NCBI GenBank assembly: GCA_009846685.1 | Contig: VWVY01000003.1 | Coordinates: 414,984-478,983 of the forward strand | Reading direction: 5' to 3' | Source of the DNA: Rhizobiales bacterium SYSU XM002 | GTDB taxonomy: Bacteria > Pseudomonadota > Alphaproteobacteria > Rhizobiales > Beijerinckiaceae | DNA length: 64,000 nt | Shown here: positions 1-9,646 of the stretch, piece by piece | Numbering within the stretch: the stretch's first letter is position 1 | Layout: each line of letters starts with the position of its first letter | The notes under the pieces: generated by a model | Databases searched by the model: none | What the model was told of the DNA's origin: nothing | What the model saw: only the letters and a program-made list of their open reading frames with translations | Program-made: the position numbers and the translations under genes

Positions 1-473
1 CGCGTTTCCCGCCACTCGTCGGCGGAAAGGTCGATCTGGCGCGGCGGTCCCGACGGTTTTGACCGCCCGAAGCGTGCGAGGATCGCGTTCTGGAGCGAGG
101 GCGAGAACAAAGCGATCCCGACGAGCGGCGGCACAATGCCCGGCAGGGTGATGAGAACGCCGCTTGCGACCCCGAAACCGGCCCTGAGGCTCCGCTCGCC
201 CGGCCCCGCAGCATTCGCGCGGATGGAATGGAAGCCCCGCCAGGCCAACACCGCGATCAGGAGAAGGCCAATGCCGCCCTTCACACTCAGGATGGCGAGC
301 ATCGCTCCCCAGCCGATCCGGGCTGCGACGAGCTGAAGCAACGCCGCTTCAAGCAACAGCCATCCCGCCAGAAGAATGATTCCAGCGCGAAGGAAGCGAG
401 AGGAGAGGGCGGAGGAAGGCGCCAAGGAGGATCTCGTCTTGCAGGAGGTTGGCGAAAGCCTCAAATACGCCAT
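1..473 (-). CDS. fxsA: FxsA family membrane protein (partial, runs off left edge)
   Basis: Read on the minus strand, an open frame runs from about 473 off the left edge. Its product has two hydrophobic stretches (around AGIILLAGWLLLEAALL and AILSVKGGIGLLLIAVLAW), then a glycine/proline-rich LITLPGIVPPLVGIALF segment resembling the FxsA signature. FxsA proteins are small inner-membrane proteins; in E. coli FxsA relieves exclusion of phage T7 by the F plasmid. Position next to a Tim44-like gene, in divergent orientation, matches other alphaproteobacteria. The start is uncertain: ATG at 473 gives a long polar N-terminus, and a TTG closer to the first membrane segment is possible. The C-terminus is cut by the window. 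Confidence 0.6.
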   Translation of the reverse strand, partial: MAYLRLSPTSCKTRSSLAPSSALSSRFLRAGIILLAGWLLLEAALLQLVAARIGWGAMLAILSVKGGIGLLLIAVLAWRGFHSIRANAAGPGERSLRAGFGVASGVLITLPGIVPPLVGIALFSPSLQNAILARFGRSKPSGPPRQIDLSADEWRET

Positions 474-590
474 CAAGAGTGGCAAAACAAAGAGCAATTC
501 GCATGGGAAGGATAGCGAAGCGTCGCGACAGGTCCTATATGAATAATATCGTTTCGCCGTCCCGTCCGTGCCTCTGATCGGAAACCGTCT

Positions 591-1310
591 ATGCAGAATT
601 TTGATGTCCTCACCCTCGTCTTTCTCGGCCTGGCGATTTTCGTGATCTACAAGCTGCGCTCGGTGCTGGGCACACGGACCGGCGCGGAAAAGCCGCCGCG
701 CGATCTTTTCGAACGCCGCCCGCCCGCCGAGGAGGCCGGAAAGGCGACGCCGCTCGAGGGGGGCAGCAATGTCGTGCCGATGCCGGGCGTGCGCCGCGAG
801 CCGGTTCAGGCCGCCGATCCCGAAGCCCGGCTTGCTGGCGTGGTCGCCAAGGAGGCCCCGGCGTACGAGGGTCTGTCGAAGATCATGGAAGCCGATCCGA
901 GTTTCGATCCGAAGGAATTCGTCGGCGGAGCCCGCGCGGCCTACGAGATGATCGTCGTGGCCTTCGCCAATGGCGACCGCCGCACGCTGAAGGATCTTCT
1001 CTCTCGCGAGGTCTTCGAAGGCTTCGAGGGTGCGATCGCCGATCGCGAAAGCCGCGGCGAGAAGGTCGAAACCCAGTTCGTCTCGATCGACAAGGCCGAT
1101 ATCAGCGATGCGATGCTGCGCGCCCGCAACGCGCAGGTCACGGTCCGGTTCCATTCCAAGCTGATCACCGCGACGCGCGATTCCGCCGGGCAGGTGATCG
1201 ACGGCAACGCCGAGAAGGTGATCGACGTTACGGACATCTGGACCTTTTCGCGCGATGTCACAGCCCGCGATCCCAACTGGCGCCTGATCGCCACGGAATC
1301 CGCGCATTGA
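591..1310 (+). CDS. Tim44-like domain protein
   Basis: A 239-residue protein with an N-terminal membrane anchor (about residues 5-22, VLTLVFLGLAIFVIYKL), a proline/charge-rich linker, and a C-terminal Tim44-like domain (about 95-237) ending in a WTFSRDV...DPNWRLIAT motif typical of the family. Bacterial Tim44-like proteins (TimA) are relatives of the mitochondrial import-motor subunit and are membrane associated; their bacterial role is poorly defined. The gene opens a co-directional run with mltA (4 nt gap) and smr and is divergent from fxsA, a conserved alphaproteobacterial arrangement. The family call is firm, the function is not. Confidence 0.85.
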   Translation: MQNFDVLTLVFLGLAIFVIYKLRSVLGTRTGAEKPPRDLFERRPPAEEAGKATPLEGGSNVVPMPGVRREPVQAADPEARLAGVVAKEAPAYEGLSKIMEADPSFDPKEFVGGARAAYEMIVVAFANGDRRTLKDLLSREVFEGFEGAIADRESRGEKVETQFVSIDKADISDAMLRARNAQVTVRFHSKLITATRDSAGQVIDGNAEKVIDVTDIWTFSRDVTARDPNWRLIATESAH

Positions 1311-1314
1311 GACA

Positions 1315-2523
1315 ATGAAACGGCGAGCCGGAGTTCTCCTGCTCGTCTTTCTGGCCGTTTGCCCGGTGAGTCCGGCATGGACTTCTCCGGCGGGCAGGAC
1401 GAGCGAAACAATGAACCCGCTTTCCGTCATCGCGCTGCCATCCGGAACTCGAGCGATTCCGATTGATTTCATGGCTCTGCCGGGTTGGCAGGCCGATGAT
1501 CACGCCGCTGCCTTTTCAGCCTTTCTGGAAACTTGTCGTCCGCTGGTGGAAAAAAGTGCGACGTTGCGGGCTGCCGTGCCACCGTCGCCCACTCTTGTCG
1601 AAACTTGCCGCAAGGCGCTGTCGCATGGTTCATTGCTGGCGCCCGGTGCCGCCCGCAGTTTCTTCGAAGCCCATTTCACACCCCATGAGATCATTCCGGA
1701 GGCGGGCAGCGGTTTTCTGACTGCCTATTTCGAGCCGGTGATCGAGGCCTCGCTCGTGCCGAGCGAGGCCTTCCCGGTGCCGGTGCTGGCACGCCCGCCG
1801 GATCTGGTGACCTTGCAGCCGGGCGAGACCCTCGCGCCGCCCTTCGATCATCTTCAGGCTGCCCGCAGCGCGAAAGCAGGGCTCGAACCTTTTGCGGATC
1901 GCGCGGCAATCTGGGCTGGAGCGCTCGAGGGGCGCGGGCTCGAAATCGCCTGGCTGAGGGATTACGCCGAACTCTTTATCACGCAGGTGCAAGGCTCGGC
2001 GCGCCTCCGTCTGCCCGATGGCCGGATGACGCGGCTCGTCTATTCCGGTCGCAACGGTCATCCCTACACTTCCATAGGCCGGAAACTGGTCGAAAGCGGC
2101 GAGATCCCCCTCCCCGAGATGTCGCTTGGCCGCCTGATGGGCTGGCTACGCGCCAATCCCACGCGCGGTCGCGCGCTGATGGAGGAGAACCGCTCCTACG
2201 TCTTCTTCGCGCGGGACGATTCCGCGCCGCAGGATAGAGGCCCCACCGGTGGCGCAGGCATTTCCCTCACGACAGGGCGCAGCCTCGCCGTCGACCGGAC
2301 AATCTGGCCCTACGGCCTACCGGTGCATATCGCGGTCGAACCACTGGTGCCCGAAGGCGGTCGCCGCAAGATCGAGCGCCTGATGATCGCGCAGGATACG
2401 GGTTCCGCGATTGTCGGCCCTGCTCGCGGTGATTACTTCATGGGAACGGGTCCGGAAGCGGGGGAGCGCGCCGGGCTCGTGCGCGATGCCTGCCGATTCA
2501 TCGTGCTCTGGCCGAAAGGGTGA
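1315..2523 (+). CDS. mltA: Membrane-bound lytic murein transglycosylase A
   Basis: A 402-residue protein with a clear signal sequence (MKRRAGVLLLVFLAVCPVSP) and the MltA barrel plus C-terminal 3D domain. The 3D region shows the expected Asp-containing motif near QDTGSAIVGPARGDYFMGTG, where the catalytic aspartate lies. It cleaves the MurNAc-GlcNAc glycosidic bond in the periplasm to give 1,6-anhydro-muropeptides, serving wall turnover. No lipobox cysteine is obvious right after the hydrophobic core, so it may be a soluble or signal-anchored form rather than a lipoprotein. It starts 4 nt after the Tim44-like gene, which suggests co-transcription. Confidence 0.93.
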   Translation: MKRRAGVLLLVFLAVCPVSPAWTSPAGRTSETMNPLSVIALPSGTRAIPIDFMALPGWQADDHAAAFSAFLETCRPLVEKSATLRAAVPPSPTLVETCRKALSHGSLLAPGAARSFFEAHFTPHEIIPEAGSGFLTAYFEPVIEASLVPSEAFPVPVLARPPDLVTLQPGETLAPPFDHLQAARSAKAGLEPFADRAAIWAGALEGRGLEIAWLRDYAELFITQVQGSARLRLPDGRMTRLVYSGRNGHPYTSIGRKLVESGEIPLPEMSLGRLMGWLRANPTRGRALMEENRSYVFFARDDSAPQDRGPTGGAGISLTTGRSLAVDRTIWPYGLPVHIAVEPLVPEGGRRKIERLMIAQDTGSAIVGPARGDYFMGTGPEAGERAGLVRDACRFIVLWPKG

Positions 2524-2527
2524 GGCG

Positions 2528-3109
2528 TTGAAACGCGGACGCTCGATACCGGTGCTCGACCGGCCGAAGCGACGAAAGCCGGAGATTTCGCCGGAGGATC
2601 GCGCGCTTTGGGCGCATGTCGCCCGCTCGGCGGTCCCGTTACCGGGACGCGTCCTACCTGAATTGCCTGAGGTGTCGCCCTCGCCGGAGCCGGAGGCGCA
2701 CCCGATCGACGCACAAGTCCCTCCCCAGCCACGCCGGAGCCGCGCGCTGTTGCCGTTATCAGGGCTCGAAAAGACCCTCGCGCGCGATCTGCGCCGCGGC
2801 CGTGCCGAGATCGACGGTCGGATCGACTTGCATGGCATGCGGCAGGCCGAGGCTCATGCGGCGCTGCTCGCGTTCGTCCACCGGATGCATCACCGGGGCG
2901 CGCGCTTGGTGCTGGTCATCACCGGCAAGGGGAGTCCCGAACCCGGACCCTATGGCGACGAGCGAGGCGTTCTCCGGCGGATGGTGCCGCATTGGCTGGC
3001 CGACCCGGTGCTGCGCCGCTGCGTGATCGGCTACGAGCCGGCCGGCCGTGCACATGGTGGCGAGGGCGCGCTCTACGTGCGCATCCGCCGGGCAAAGTCC
3101 GAGCCTTGA
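2528..3109 (+). CDS. Smr domain protein
   Basis: A 193-residue protein. The C-terminal Smr (MutS2-related) domain spans about residues 95-190 and includes IDLHGMRQAEAHAALLAF and the VITGKG motif, the DLHG and TGxG signatures of this nuclease-like fold. Stand-alone Smr proteins are thought to act on nucleic acid; the target here is unknown. The open frame extends upstream into mltA, so a TTG at 2528, 4 nt after the mltA stop, is chosen as start. It gives the usual basic N-terminus followed by SPEDRALWAHVA. An in-frame GTG slightly downstream is an alternative. Co-transcription with mltA is likely. Confidence 0.85.
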   Translation: MKRGRSIPVLDRPKRRKPEISPEDRALWAHVARSAVPLPGRVLPELPEVSPSPEPEAHPIDAQVPPQPRRSRALLPLSGLEKTLARDLRRGRAEIDGRIDLHGMRQAEAHAALLAFVHRMHHRGARLVLVITGKGSPEPGPYGDERGVLRRMVPHWLADPVLRRCVIGYEPAGRAHGGEGALYVRIRRAKSEP

Positions 3110-3160
3110 CCAGATCGCCTGCTTCGTCCATGCGAGGCAGAACAGGGAAAGGCACGCTTC

Positions 3161-4156
3161 ATGAAGACCGAAATTGATATCCTCGCCATCGGCAATGCCA
3201 TCGTCGATGTGATCGCCCGCGCGGAGGACGATTTTCTCGTTGCTCAAGGCGTCGCCAAGGGCTCGATGACGCTGATCGATGAGGCGCAGGCCGAAAAGCT
3301 CTACGCGGCGATGGGGCCGGCGACGATCGTTTCCGGCGGTTCGGCCGCCAATACGGTCGTCGGCGCGGCGTCGTTCGGTGCCGCCTGCGCCTTTATCGGC
3401 CGTGTGAAGAACGATCCGGTCGGCGAGGTCTTCGCCCATGACATCGTGAAATCCGGTGTCGCCTACGGTACGGCGATGGCGCTCGACGGCGCGGCGACGG
3501 CGCGCTCCTTCATCCTCGTCACACCCGACGGCGAGCGGACGATGAACACGTACCTCGGCGCCAGCCAGAATCTCGCCGAGCGCGATATCGACGCAGCGGT
3601 GGTGCGCAAGGCCAAGGTGACCTACCTCGAAGGCTATCTCTGGGATCCGCCGGAAGCGAAGGCAGCGTTCCGCAAGGCGGCGCAGATCGCGCATTCGGCG
3701 GGGCGCGAGGTTTCGCTCACGCTCTCGGATTCCTTCTGCGTTGATCGCTATCGCGACGAATTCCGCTTCATGATCCAGTCCGGCATGATCGATCTCGTCT
3801 TCGCCAACGAGCACGAGCTGAAGGCGCTCTACCAGACCGCCGACTTCGACACCGCGCTCGCTGTTCTGCGCAAGGAAGCGAAACGCGCCGCCGTGACGCG
3901 CTCGGAGAAGGGCGCCATCATCGTCGAGGGCGTGATGACAATCGAGATCCCGGCTTTCCCGATCGAGACGCTGGTCGATGCCACCGGTGCCGGCGATGCC
4001 TACGCCGCCGGGTTCCTGCACGGGTACACGCAGGGCATGGGTTACGAGAAGGCTGGCCGCCTCGGCGCGCTCGCAGCCAGCCACGTTATCCAGAAGATCG
4101 GCGCACGCCCCGCCGTGCCGCTCAAGGAACTGGCAGAGCAGGCAGGGCTGGCATGA
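3161..4156 (+). CDS. Adenosine kinase (PfkB family)
   Basis: A 331-residue PfkB-family sugar/nucleoside kinase. It has the N-terminal MKTEIDILAIGNAIVDV start, the family GGSAANT substrate motif (about 58-64), and the C-terminal ATGAGDAYAAGFLHG signature with the catalytic aspartate (DATGAGDAYAAG). Alphaproteobacterial members of this size and start are annotated as adenosine kinase, phosphorylating adenosine to AMP in the cytoplasm. Substrate specificity is inferred from similarity rather than proven. It is the last gene of the tim44-mltA-smr run, 51 nt after smr, and is convergent with coaA. Confidence 0.88.
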   Translation: MKTEIDILAIGNAIVDVIARAEDDFLVAQGVAKGSMTLIDEAQAEKLYAAMGPATIVSGGSAANTVVGAASFGAACAFIGRVKNDPVGEVFAHDIVKSGVAYGTAMALDGAATARSFILVTPDGERTMNTYLGASQNLAERDIDAAVVRKAKVTYLEGYLWDPPEAKAAFRKAAQIAHSAGREVSLTLSDSFCVDRYRDEFRFMIQSGMIDLVFANEHELKALYQTADFDTALAVLRKEAKRAAVTRSEKGAIIVEGVMTIEIPAFPIETLVDATGAGDAYAAGFLHGYTQGMGYEKAGRLGALAASHVIQKIGARPAVPLKELAEQAGLA

Positions 4157-4202
4157 GCGGCCTAAAATTTCACCGAAGCCTACGGCGTCGGGCTCCGGCG
4201 AG

Positions 4203-4212
4203 GCCCTAGGGC
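4203..4212. repeat. 10-bp perfect palindrome between convergent genes
   Basis: GCCCTAGGGC lies in the 130-nt space between the adenosine kinase stop and the coaA stop. It could form a short hairpin on either transcript, but no T-run follows on either strand, so it is not called a terminator. Confidence 0.4.
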
Positions 4213-4286
4213 GATGCTAGAAGCAGTACAACACCGAGCAGGGCCGTTGCGAGGGACCTTCTGACGCGCTGCGCATCAGGTAAATC

Positions 4287-5255
4287 TCACAACTTCCGCA
4301 ACGCCACTTCCTCGATGAGGTGGCTCTCGCCCTTGCGCAGGATGAGGTCCGCGCGCGGGCGGGTGGGGAAGATGTTTTCCCTCAGGTTCGGCAGGTTGAT
4401 GCGGTCCCAGAGCCCATTGGCGATGCCGAGCGCTTCCGTCTCGCCGATTTCGGCATAGCGGCGAAAGAAGCTCTCCGGCTTACGAAAGGCGGTCTGCCGC
4501 AGCGCCATGAAGCGATCGACATACCATTTGCGCAGGAGATCCTCGTCGGCGTCGATATAGACCGAAAAGTCGAAGAAATCGGAGACGAAGGGCACCGGGC
4601 GAGCATCCTTCGGCAGGCGCGGCGGCTGAAGCACGTTCAGCCCCTCGACGATGAGGATGTCCGGCCGGTCAACGACCGTCTCCTCGCCGGGGATCACATC
4701 ATAGACAAGGTGGGAATAGAGCGGGGCCGCGACATTGCGCTCGCCGGCTTTCACGCGGCTGAGGAATTTGAGCAGGGCGGGCGTGTCATAGCTTTCGGGG
4801 AAACCCTTGCGTTCCATCAGGCCGAGGCGGCTCAATTCGGCATTCGGCAGCAGGAACCCGTCCGTGGTGATGAGCTGAACCTTCGGCGTATTGGGCCAGC
4901 GGGCGAGGAGCGCCTCCAGCACACGCGCCGTGGTCGATTTGCCAACCGCGACCGAGCCCGCGACGCCGATGATATAGGGCGCCTTGCCATCGCCGGCGTT
5001 GAGAAAGCGCTGCGTCGCCTTGAACAGCCCCTGCGTCGCCGCGACATAGAGCGAGAGCAGGCGCGAGAGCGGCAGATAGATTTCCATCACCTCTTCGATG
5101 GAGAGCCGATCATTGAGCGATTGCAGGCGTTTGAGTTCGTCGAAGGCGAGGTTGAGCGGCGTATCCGCGCGCAATCCGGCCCACTCCTGGCGACTGAAAA
5201 CGCGGAACGGTGAAAGATCGACATCGGGCGATAGCTTCGAAGTGACCGCGTCCAT
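4287..5255 (-). CDS. coaA: Pantothenate kinase type I
   Basis: A 322-residue P-loop kinase with Walker [15 protein letters not shown] (about 110-123) and the type I CoaA features: [19 protein letters not shown], and [11 protein letters not shown]. It phosphorylates pantothenate, the committed step of coenzyme A synthesis. The open frame extends a further 41 codons upstream into hisE territory, but the ATG at 5255 ([20 protein letters not shown]) matches the usual N-terminus and leaves a 49-nt gap to hisE. It is the last gene of the minus-strand his run, as in many rhizobial genomes. Confidence 0.95.
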   Translation of the reverse strand: MDAVTSKLSPDVDLSPFRVFSRQEWAGLRADTPLNLAFDELKRLQSLNDRLSIEEVMEIYLPLSRLLSLYVAATQGLFKATQRFLNAGDGKAPYIIGVAGSVAVGKSTTARVLEALLARWPNTPKVQLITTDGFLLPNAELSRLGLMERKGFPESYDTPALLKFLSRVKAGERNVAAPLYSHLVYDVIPGEETVVDRPDILIVEGLNVLQPPRLPKDARPVPFVSDFFDFSVYIDADEDLLRKWYVDRFMALRQTAFRKPESFFRRYAEIGETEALGIANGLWDRINLPNLRENIFPTRPRADLILRKGESHLIEEVALRKL

Positions 5256-5304
5256 TCCAGTCCTCCTGCGCCCGTGGAACCGGGGATCGCCCGGTTCTCT
5301 CCGC

Positions 5305-5628
5305 TTAGTTCTTGCCCCGATTTGCCTTTTCTTCGAGGCCCGATTGCACGGTTCGCCGTTCCAACTCGTCGAGCACATCCTTAACGCCGATCCCGGCGAT
5401 GTGAAGCACGACCAAGAGATGATAGAGGACGTCGGCGCTTTCCTTTGTCAGCTCCGCGACATCGCCCTTTATGGCCGCGATAACGGCCTCGACGGCCTCC
5501 TCGCCGAGCTTCTTGCCGGCGCGTTCCATGCCGCCCGCCCTGAGCTTCGCGGTGTAGGATTGCGCCGGATCAGCGGCTGCACGCGCTGCGACGATGGCTT
5601 CCAGATCGGCGAGGGTGAAACCGCTCAT
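5305..5628 (-). CDS. hisE: Phosphoribosyl-ATP diphosphatase
   Basis: A 107-residue MazG-like all-alpha pyrophosphatase that hydrolyses PR-ATP to PR-AMP, the second step of histidine synthesis. The metal-binding EExxE-type helix is visible as [11 protein letters not shown], followed by [14 protein letters not shown]. It is a stand-alone HisE, not fused to HisI, which is the common state in Alphaproteobacteria. Its start overlaps the hisF stop by 4 nt (ATGA, 5625-5628), pointing to translational coupling in the his operon. Confidence 0.95.
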   Translation of the reverse strand: MSGFTLADLEAIVAARAAADPAQSYTAKLRAGGMERAGKKLGEEAVEAVIAAIKGDVAELTKESADVLYHLLVVLHIAGIGVKDVLDELERRTVQSGLEEKANRGKN

Positions 5629-6413
5629 GCATAACCTCCATCCAACCTGACCGGAATCCCGGCTTTCGCCATATGCGCCTTGGCCTCGGCGATGGAAAAC
5701 GTACCATAGTGGAAGATCGAGGCGGCGAGGACAGCGCTCGCCTTCCCGAGGGTAACCCCTTCGACGAGGTGATCGAGCGTGCCGACCCCGCCGGAGGCCA
5801 CCACCGGGATGGTCACGGCCTCGGAAATCGCGCGGGTGAGCGCGAGGTCGAAGCCGGCCTTGGTGCCGTCGCGGTCCATTGAGGTGAGGAGGATCTCGCC
5901 CGCGCCGAGATCCGCAACGGCGACTGCATAGTCAATCGCGTCGATCCCCGTGGGATTTCGCCCGCCGTGGGTGAAGATCTCCCAGCGATCTGCCTCGCCT
6001 TCGCCGCTCACGCGTTTTGCGTCGATCGCGACGACGATCGCCTGTGCGCCGAATTTTTCCGCAGCACGACCGACGATCGAACGATCCTTCACCGCGGCGG
6101 TGTTGATCGAGACCTTGTCTGCACCGGCGAGCATCAATGCGCGCACGTCCTCGACGTCGCGCACGCCACCGCCCACCGTCACCGGCATGAAGCAGTTTTC
6201 GGCCGTTCGCCGCACGACATCGAGGATAGTACCGCGATTTTCATGACTCGCGGTGATGTCGAGGAAGCAGAGCTCGTCCGCGCCGGCGGCGTCATAGGCC
6301 TTGGCGCTTTCCACCGGGTCGCCGACATCGGCGAGATCGAGAAAGTTGATGCCCTTGACGACGCGGCCGTTCTTGACGTCGAGGCAGGGGATGATCCGGG
6401 TCTTGAGGGTCAT
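5625..6413 (-). CDS. hisF: Imidazole glycerol phosphate synthase, cyclase subunit
   Basis: A 262-residue (beta/alpha)8 barrel starting [21 protein letters not shown], with the catalytic Asp in IPCLDVK and the second in [12 protein letters not shown]. With HisH it forms the synthase that converts PRFAR plus ammonia into imidazole glycerol phosphate and AICAR. The phosphate-binding loops VVASGGVG and GGGVRDVED are intact. The start overlaps the hisA stop by 4 nt and the stop overlaps the hisE start by 4 nt. Confidence 0.97.
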   Translation of the reverse strand: MTLKTRIIPCLDVKNGRVVKGINFLDLADVGDPVESAKAYDAAGADELCFLDITASHENRGTILDVVRRTAENCFMPVTVGGGVRDVEDVRALMLAGADKVSINTAAVKDRSIVGRAAEKFGAQAIVVAIDAKRVSGEGEADRWEIFTHGGRNPTGIDAIDYAVAVADLGAGEILLTSMDRDGTKAGFDLALTRAISEAVTIPVVASGGVGTLDHLVEGVTLGKASAVLAASIFHYGTFSIAEAKAHMAKAGIPVRLDGGYA

Positions 6414-7144
6414 GCCGCCCTCCGCTGCATCAGCGCCAGCGCCTCGGCCGCATTGAGGCGCCCGTCATAGAGCGCGCGGCCGGTGATCGCCCCGGCGAGA
6501 TGCGCACAATCGGGCTGCATCAACCGTTCGATATCCTTGATCGAGGCAAGCCCGCCCGAGGCGATGACCGGGATCGAGAGCGCGGCCCCGAGGGCGATGG
6601 TGCCCTCGAAATCGAGGCCGGAGAGCATGCCATCCCGGGCGATATTCGTGTAGATGATCGCCGCGACGCCCGCATCCTCGAAGCGCCGGCCGAGATCGAC
6701 CGCGAGCATATCCGATGTTTCCGCCCAACCCTCGACCGCGACGCGCCCGTCACGCGCATCGATGCCGACGGCGACCTTGCCGGGAAAGGCCTTTGCCGCC
6801 GCTTTGACGAAAGCCGGGTCGCGTAGCGCCGCGGTGCCGATGATGACCCGGGAAATACCGAGCTTCACCCAGCCCTCGACCTGCGCCATGCGACGGATAC
6901 CGCCGCCGAGCTGCACCGGAAATTTCACGCGCGAAAGGATGCTCTCCACCGCCGCGCCGTTGATCGCTTCGCCCGCAAACGCCCCGTCGAGATCGACGAC
7001 GTGCAGCGCCTCGAAACCCTGGGTTTCGAAATGGGCGGCCTGCGCGCCGGGATCGTCGTTGAACACGGTCGCCTTGTTCATGTCACCCTGCTGGAGGCGC
7101 ACGCATTGGCCGTTTTTCAGGTCGATAGCGGGATAGAGGATCAT
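6410..7144 (-). CDS. hisA: ProFAR isomerase
   Basis: A 244-residue barrel starting [17 protein letters not shown], with the catalytic Asp in PAIDLKNG and the second conserved Asp in [13 protein letters not shown]. It isomerises ProFAR to PRFAR in histidine synthesis. The open frame continues 20 codons upstream, but the ATG at 7144 gives the conserved family N-terminus and lies 31 nt after the hisH stop. The stop overlaps hisF by 4 nt. Confidence 0.97.
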   Translation of the reverse strand: MILYPAIDLKNGQCVRLQQGDMNKATVFNDDPGAQAAHFETQGFEALHVVDLDGAFAGEAINGAAVESILSRVKFPVQLGGGIRRMAQVEGWVKLGISRVIIGTAALRDPAFVKAAAKAFPGKVAVGIDARDGRVAVEGWAETSDMLAVDLGRRFEDAGVAAIIYTNIARDGMLSGLDFEGTIALGAALSIPVIASGGLASIKDIERLMQPDCAHLAGAITGRALYDGRLNAAEALALMQRRAA

Positions 7145-7175
7145 GTCAGGTCTCTTTGCCGGGCCTCTCGCCGGA

Positions 7176-7826
7176 TCAGGGCGCCCAGCGCAGGAAATTG
7201 GCAAGGAGCGCGATGCCGAGTTTCTGGCTCTTCTCCGGATGGAACTGCGTGCCGATCACGGTATCGCGCCCGACAATCGCCGAGACTGCGCCGCCGTAGT
7301 CGGCGGTCGCGAGAAGATCGGTGTTGTGGGTCGGCAGCAGGTGAAAGGAGTGCAGGAAATAGGCGTGCAGGCCCTTCTCACCGAACGGCAGGCCCTCGAG
7401 CACGGGGTGCTCGCCGGTTTTTCGCAGCGTGTTCCAGCCCATGTGCGGCACCTTGAGGTGCCGCGCCTTCGGATCGAGCGCGACGACGCGGCCGGGAATC
7501 CAGCCCAAACCCTCGGTCTCGCCTCTTTCTTCGCCAATCTCGCTGAGGAGCTGCATACCGACGCAGATTCCGAGAAAGGGCCTTCCCTTGACGCGCACCT
7601 GCTCGTTGAGCGCGTCTTCGAGCCCGTCGACTTCCGCAAGGTGCTCGCGGCAGTCGCGATAGGCGCCATCGCCCGGCAGGACGATGCGGTCGGCGGAGGC
7701 GATCTCATCAGGGTTTGCGCCGAGCACGACATGCCCCGTCACGCCGATCTCGTCGAGCGCGCGCATCAGTGCCTTGCCGGCGGAGTGGAGATTACCGGCG
7801 CCATAATCGATCAATGCGATCTTCAT
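7176..7826 (-). CDS. hisH: Imidazole glycerol phosphate synthase, glutaminase subunit
   Basis: A 216-residue class I glutamine amidotransferase. The nucleophile cysteine is in [11 protein letters not shown] and the His/Glu pair in [10 protein letters not shown]. It feeds ammonia from glutamine to HisF. The start [15 protein letters not shown] is canonical. The ATG overlaps the stop of the upstream DUF2628 gene by 4 nt (7823-7826), so the small membrane protein and hisH are probably translationally coupled. Confidence 0.97.
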   Translation of the reverse strand: MKIALIDYGAGNLHSAGKALMRALDEIGVTGHVVLGANPDEIASADRIVLPGDGAYRDCREHLAEVDGLEDALNEQVRVKGRPFLGICVGMQLLSEIGEERGETEGLGWIPGRVVALDPKARHLKVPHMGWNTLRKTGEHPVLEGLPFGEKGLHAYFLHSFHLLPTHNTDLLATADYGGAVSAIVGRDTVIGTQFHPEKSQKLGIALLANFLRWAP

Positions 7827-8272
7827 TTACCCGCCCTCGGGAAGAGGCCGAGTACCGAGGGAACGCCGACACGTGCCGAAGAAGCGGCTCCGCCGGCGCC
7901 GAGGCTCGCGAACGCGCGTTGCTCGAGCGTTTCGCCTGCCTCGCCGACCACCACGCCCGCCTCTTCGTAACCGGCGCGCCGGAGCGCGAGGCGGCGCAGG
8001 GACGAGCCCTCGATGCCGAAAAGCCAGCCAACGAGCAGCCAGACCGCAGCCTTCGCGCCGGCGGCGACCGGCAATGCCGCGATGCCGGCGAGAACCAGTG
8101 CCAGCGCGATCAACGCGAAGAACCCGGTCAGCCAATGGCGATGCGCCATCAGCCAGAACGGTCCGAACAGGAAGGCGCCCCAGCTCCAGCCGTCCCGAAC
8201 GAAAACAGCGCGTTCGAGCCCCGCTTCGCGGTTCGGCGCGTCTCCCGGCACATGGATCGTAAACCGGGCCAT
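7823..8272 (-). CDS. DUF2628 domain membrane protein inside the his operon
   Basis: A 149-residue protein. After a short N-terminal segment ([12 protein letters not shown]) it has the DUF2628 core, [21 protein letters not shown], then two hydrophobic segments (about 49-70 and 75-95), and a soluble tail with Arg-rich and Ala/Gly-rich parts. It is an inner-membrane protein of unknown role. The ATG at 8272 is chosen because it overlaps the hisB stop by one base (TGATG) and restores the usual length; a longer frame upstream overlaps hisB. Its place between hisB and hisH is conserved in related genomes, but no histidine-related function is known. Confidence 0.85.
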   Translation of the reverse strand: MARFTIHVPGDAPNREAGLERAVFVRDGWSWGAFLFGPFWLMAHRHWLTGFFALIALALVLAGIAALPVAAGAKAAVWLLVGWLFGIEGSSLRRLALRRAGYEEAGVVVGEAGETLEQRAFASLGAGGAASSARVGVPSVLGLFPRAGK

Positions 8273-8865
8273 CAGACCGACAACGTCCCCTTGGTGGAGG
8301 GAACGCGATCCGACGCGCGCGCGTCGCGCTCGGTGGCGTGGCGTAGAACGCGGGCGAGGCCCTTGAACAGGCTCTCGGCGATATGGTGCGAATTCAGCCC
8401 GTAAAGGCATTCGGCATGGAGCGTCACACCGGCGTTCGAGGCGAAGGCCTGGAACCACTCACGCACGAGTTCCGTGTCGAAGGTCCCAATCTTGTGGGTC
8501 GGAAACTCGACGCGGAACACGAGAAACGCACGACCGGAAATGTCGAGCGCGAGGCGCGAGAGCGTTTCGTCCATCGGCATCAGGCAATCGGCATAGCGGG
8601 TGATGCCTTTTTTGTCGCCGAGCGCCTTGGCGAAGGCCTGCCCGAGCGCGATGCCGACATCCTCGACTGTGTGGTGATCGTCGACGTGAAGGTCACCCTC
8701 CGCTCGCACAAGCAGGTCGATCATCGAGTGCCGGGCGAGAAGGTGGAGCATGTGATCGAGAAAGCCGACGCCGGTGGCGACATCCGCCCGGCCGGTTCCG
8801 TCGAGATCGATCCCGACCTCGATCTTCGTTTCACCCGTCTCCCGCCTGATTTCCGCGCGGCGCAT
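8272..8865 (-). CDS. hisB: Imidazoleglycerol-phosphate dehydratase
   Basis: A 197-residue stand-alone HisB, catalysing dehydration of imidazole glycerol phosphate to imidazole acetol phosphate. Diagnostic metal-binding motifs are [28 protein letters not shown], and [16 protein letters not shown]. The start at 8865 ([14 protein letters not shown]) is preferred over an in-frame ATG nine codons upstream because AAAAGGACAGG sits just ahead of it as a ribosome binding site. It is the first gene of the minus-strand his operon and divergent from hslV. Confidence 0.96.
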   Translation of the reverse strand: MRRAEIRRETGETKIEVGIDLDGTGRADVATGVGFLDHMLHLLARHSMIDLLVRAEGDLHVDDHHTVEDVGIALGQAFAKALGDKKGITRYADCLMPMDETLSRLALDISGRAFLVFRVEFPTHKIGTFDTELVREWFQAFASNAGVTLHAECLYGLNSHHIAESLFKGLARVLRHATERDARASDRVPSTKGTLSV

Positions 8866-8960
8866 CGGACCTGTCCTTTTGCAATGCGGCACAAAGCCGA
8901 AACCCGCCTTTAGCGAAAAAGCAGGGTCCGGGCAATTCCAACCTCAGATGGAAGGGCACC

Positions 8961-8990
8961 CTTTGCAAGCCGGAGCTTGCCTCCCTACAT
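8961..8990 (+). promoter_or_regulatory. Possible heat-shock (RpoH) promoter of hslVU
   Basis: CTTTGC at 8961-8966 and CTACAT at 8985-8990 are 18 bp apart, the second inside CCCTACATTG. This resembles the alphaproteobacterial RpoH pattern (CTTG... and CYTATNT...), and hslVU is a classical RpoH target. The match is imperfect, so this is a candidate only. Confidence 0.4.
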
Positions 8991-9015
8991 TGCGGGGGAG
9001 CAGAAGGAGAACCGC

Positions 9016-9582
9016 TTGGCCGAGGATCACGCACCCCAGAGCTGGCAAGGAAGCTGGCATGCGACGACCATTCTCATGGTCCGCAAGGATGGACAAACCG
9101 TGATTGGCGGCGACGGGCAGGTCTCGCTCGGCCAGACCATCATCAAGGGCAACGCGAGGAAAGTCCGCCGCCTCGGCAAGGGCGACGTCATCGCCGGTTT
9201 TGCCGGCGCGACGGCGGATGCTTTCACTCTCTTTGAGCGGCTTGAGGCGAAGCTCGAACAATTCCCCGGGCAGTTGACACGCGCCTGCGTCGACCTTGCG
9301 AAGGACTGGCGCACGGATCGTTATCTCCGTCGCCTCGAAGCGATGATGCTGGTCGCGGACAAGACCACCGGTCTCGTCCTCTCCGGCACCGGGGATGTGC
9401 TCGAACCGGAGGGCGGCGTCATGGGCATCGGTTCGGGCGGCATGTATGCGCTTGCCGCCGCCCGTGCGCTGTATGACTCAGCGCATGACGCTGAAAACAT
9501 CGTCCGACGGGCGATGAAGATCGCTGGCGAGATCTGCGTCTACACCAACGAAAATCTCGTGATCGAGATGATCGAAAGCTAA
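9016..9582 (+). CDS. hslV: ATP-dependent protease, peptidase subunit HslV
   Basis: A 188-residue N-terminal-nucleophile threonine peptidase of the HslVU (ClpQY) proteasome-like protease. The catalytic threonine follows a short propeptide ([13 protein letters not shown]; Thr at about position 17). [10 protein letters not shown] and [17 protein letters not shown] are diagnostic. A TTG at 9016 is chosen as start: AAGGAG lies 6 nt ahead and it gives a normal 16-residue propeptide, whereas the longer frame would add 13 residues. hslU follows 64 nt downstream. Confidence 0.95.
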   Translation: MAEDHAPQSWQGSWHATTILMVRKDGQTVIGGDGQVSLGQTIIKGNARKVRRLGKGDVIAGFAGATADAFTLFERLEAKLEQFPGQLTRACVDLAKDWRTDRYLRRLEAMMLVADKTTGLVLSGTGDVLEPEGGVMGIGSGGMYALAAARALYDSAHDAENIVRRAMKIAGEICVYTNENLVIEMIES

Positions 9583-9646
9583 ATTCCGGCGTCGGACGGC
9601 GTGTCTGCGTCCGTCCGACTCGCTGCCCGACATTGACGGAACCCTG

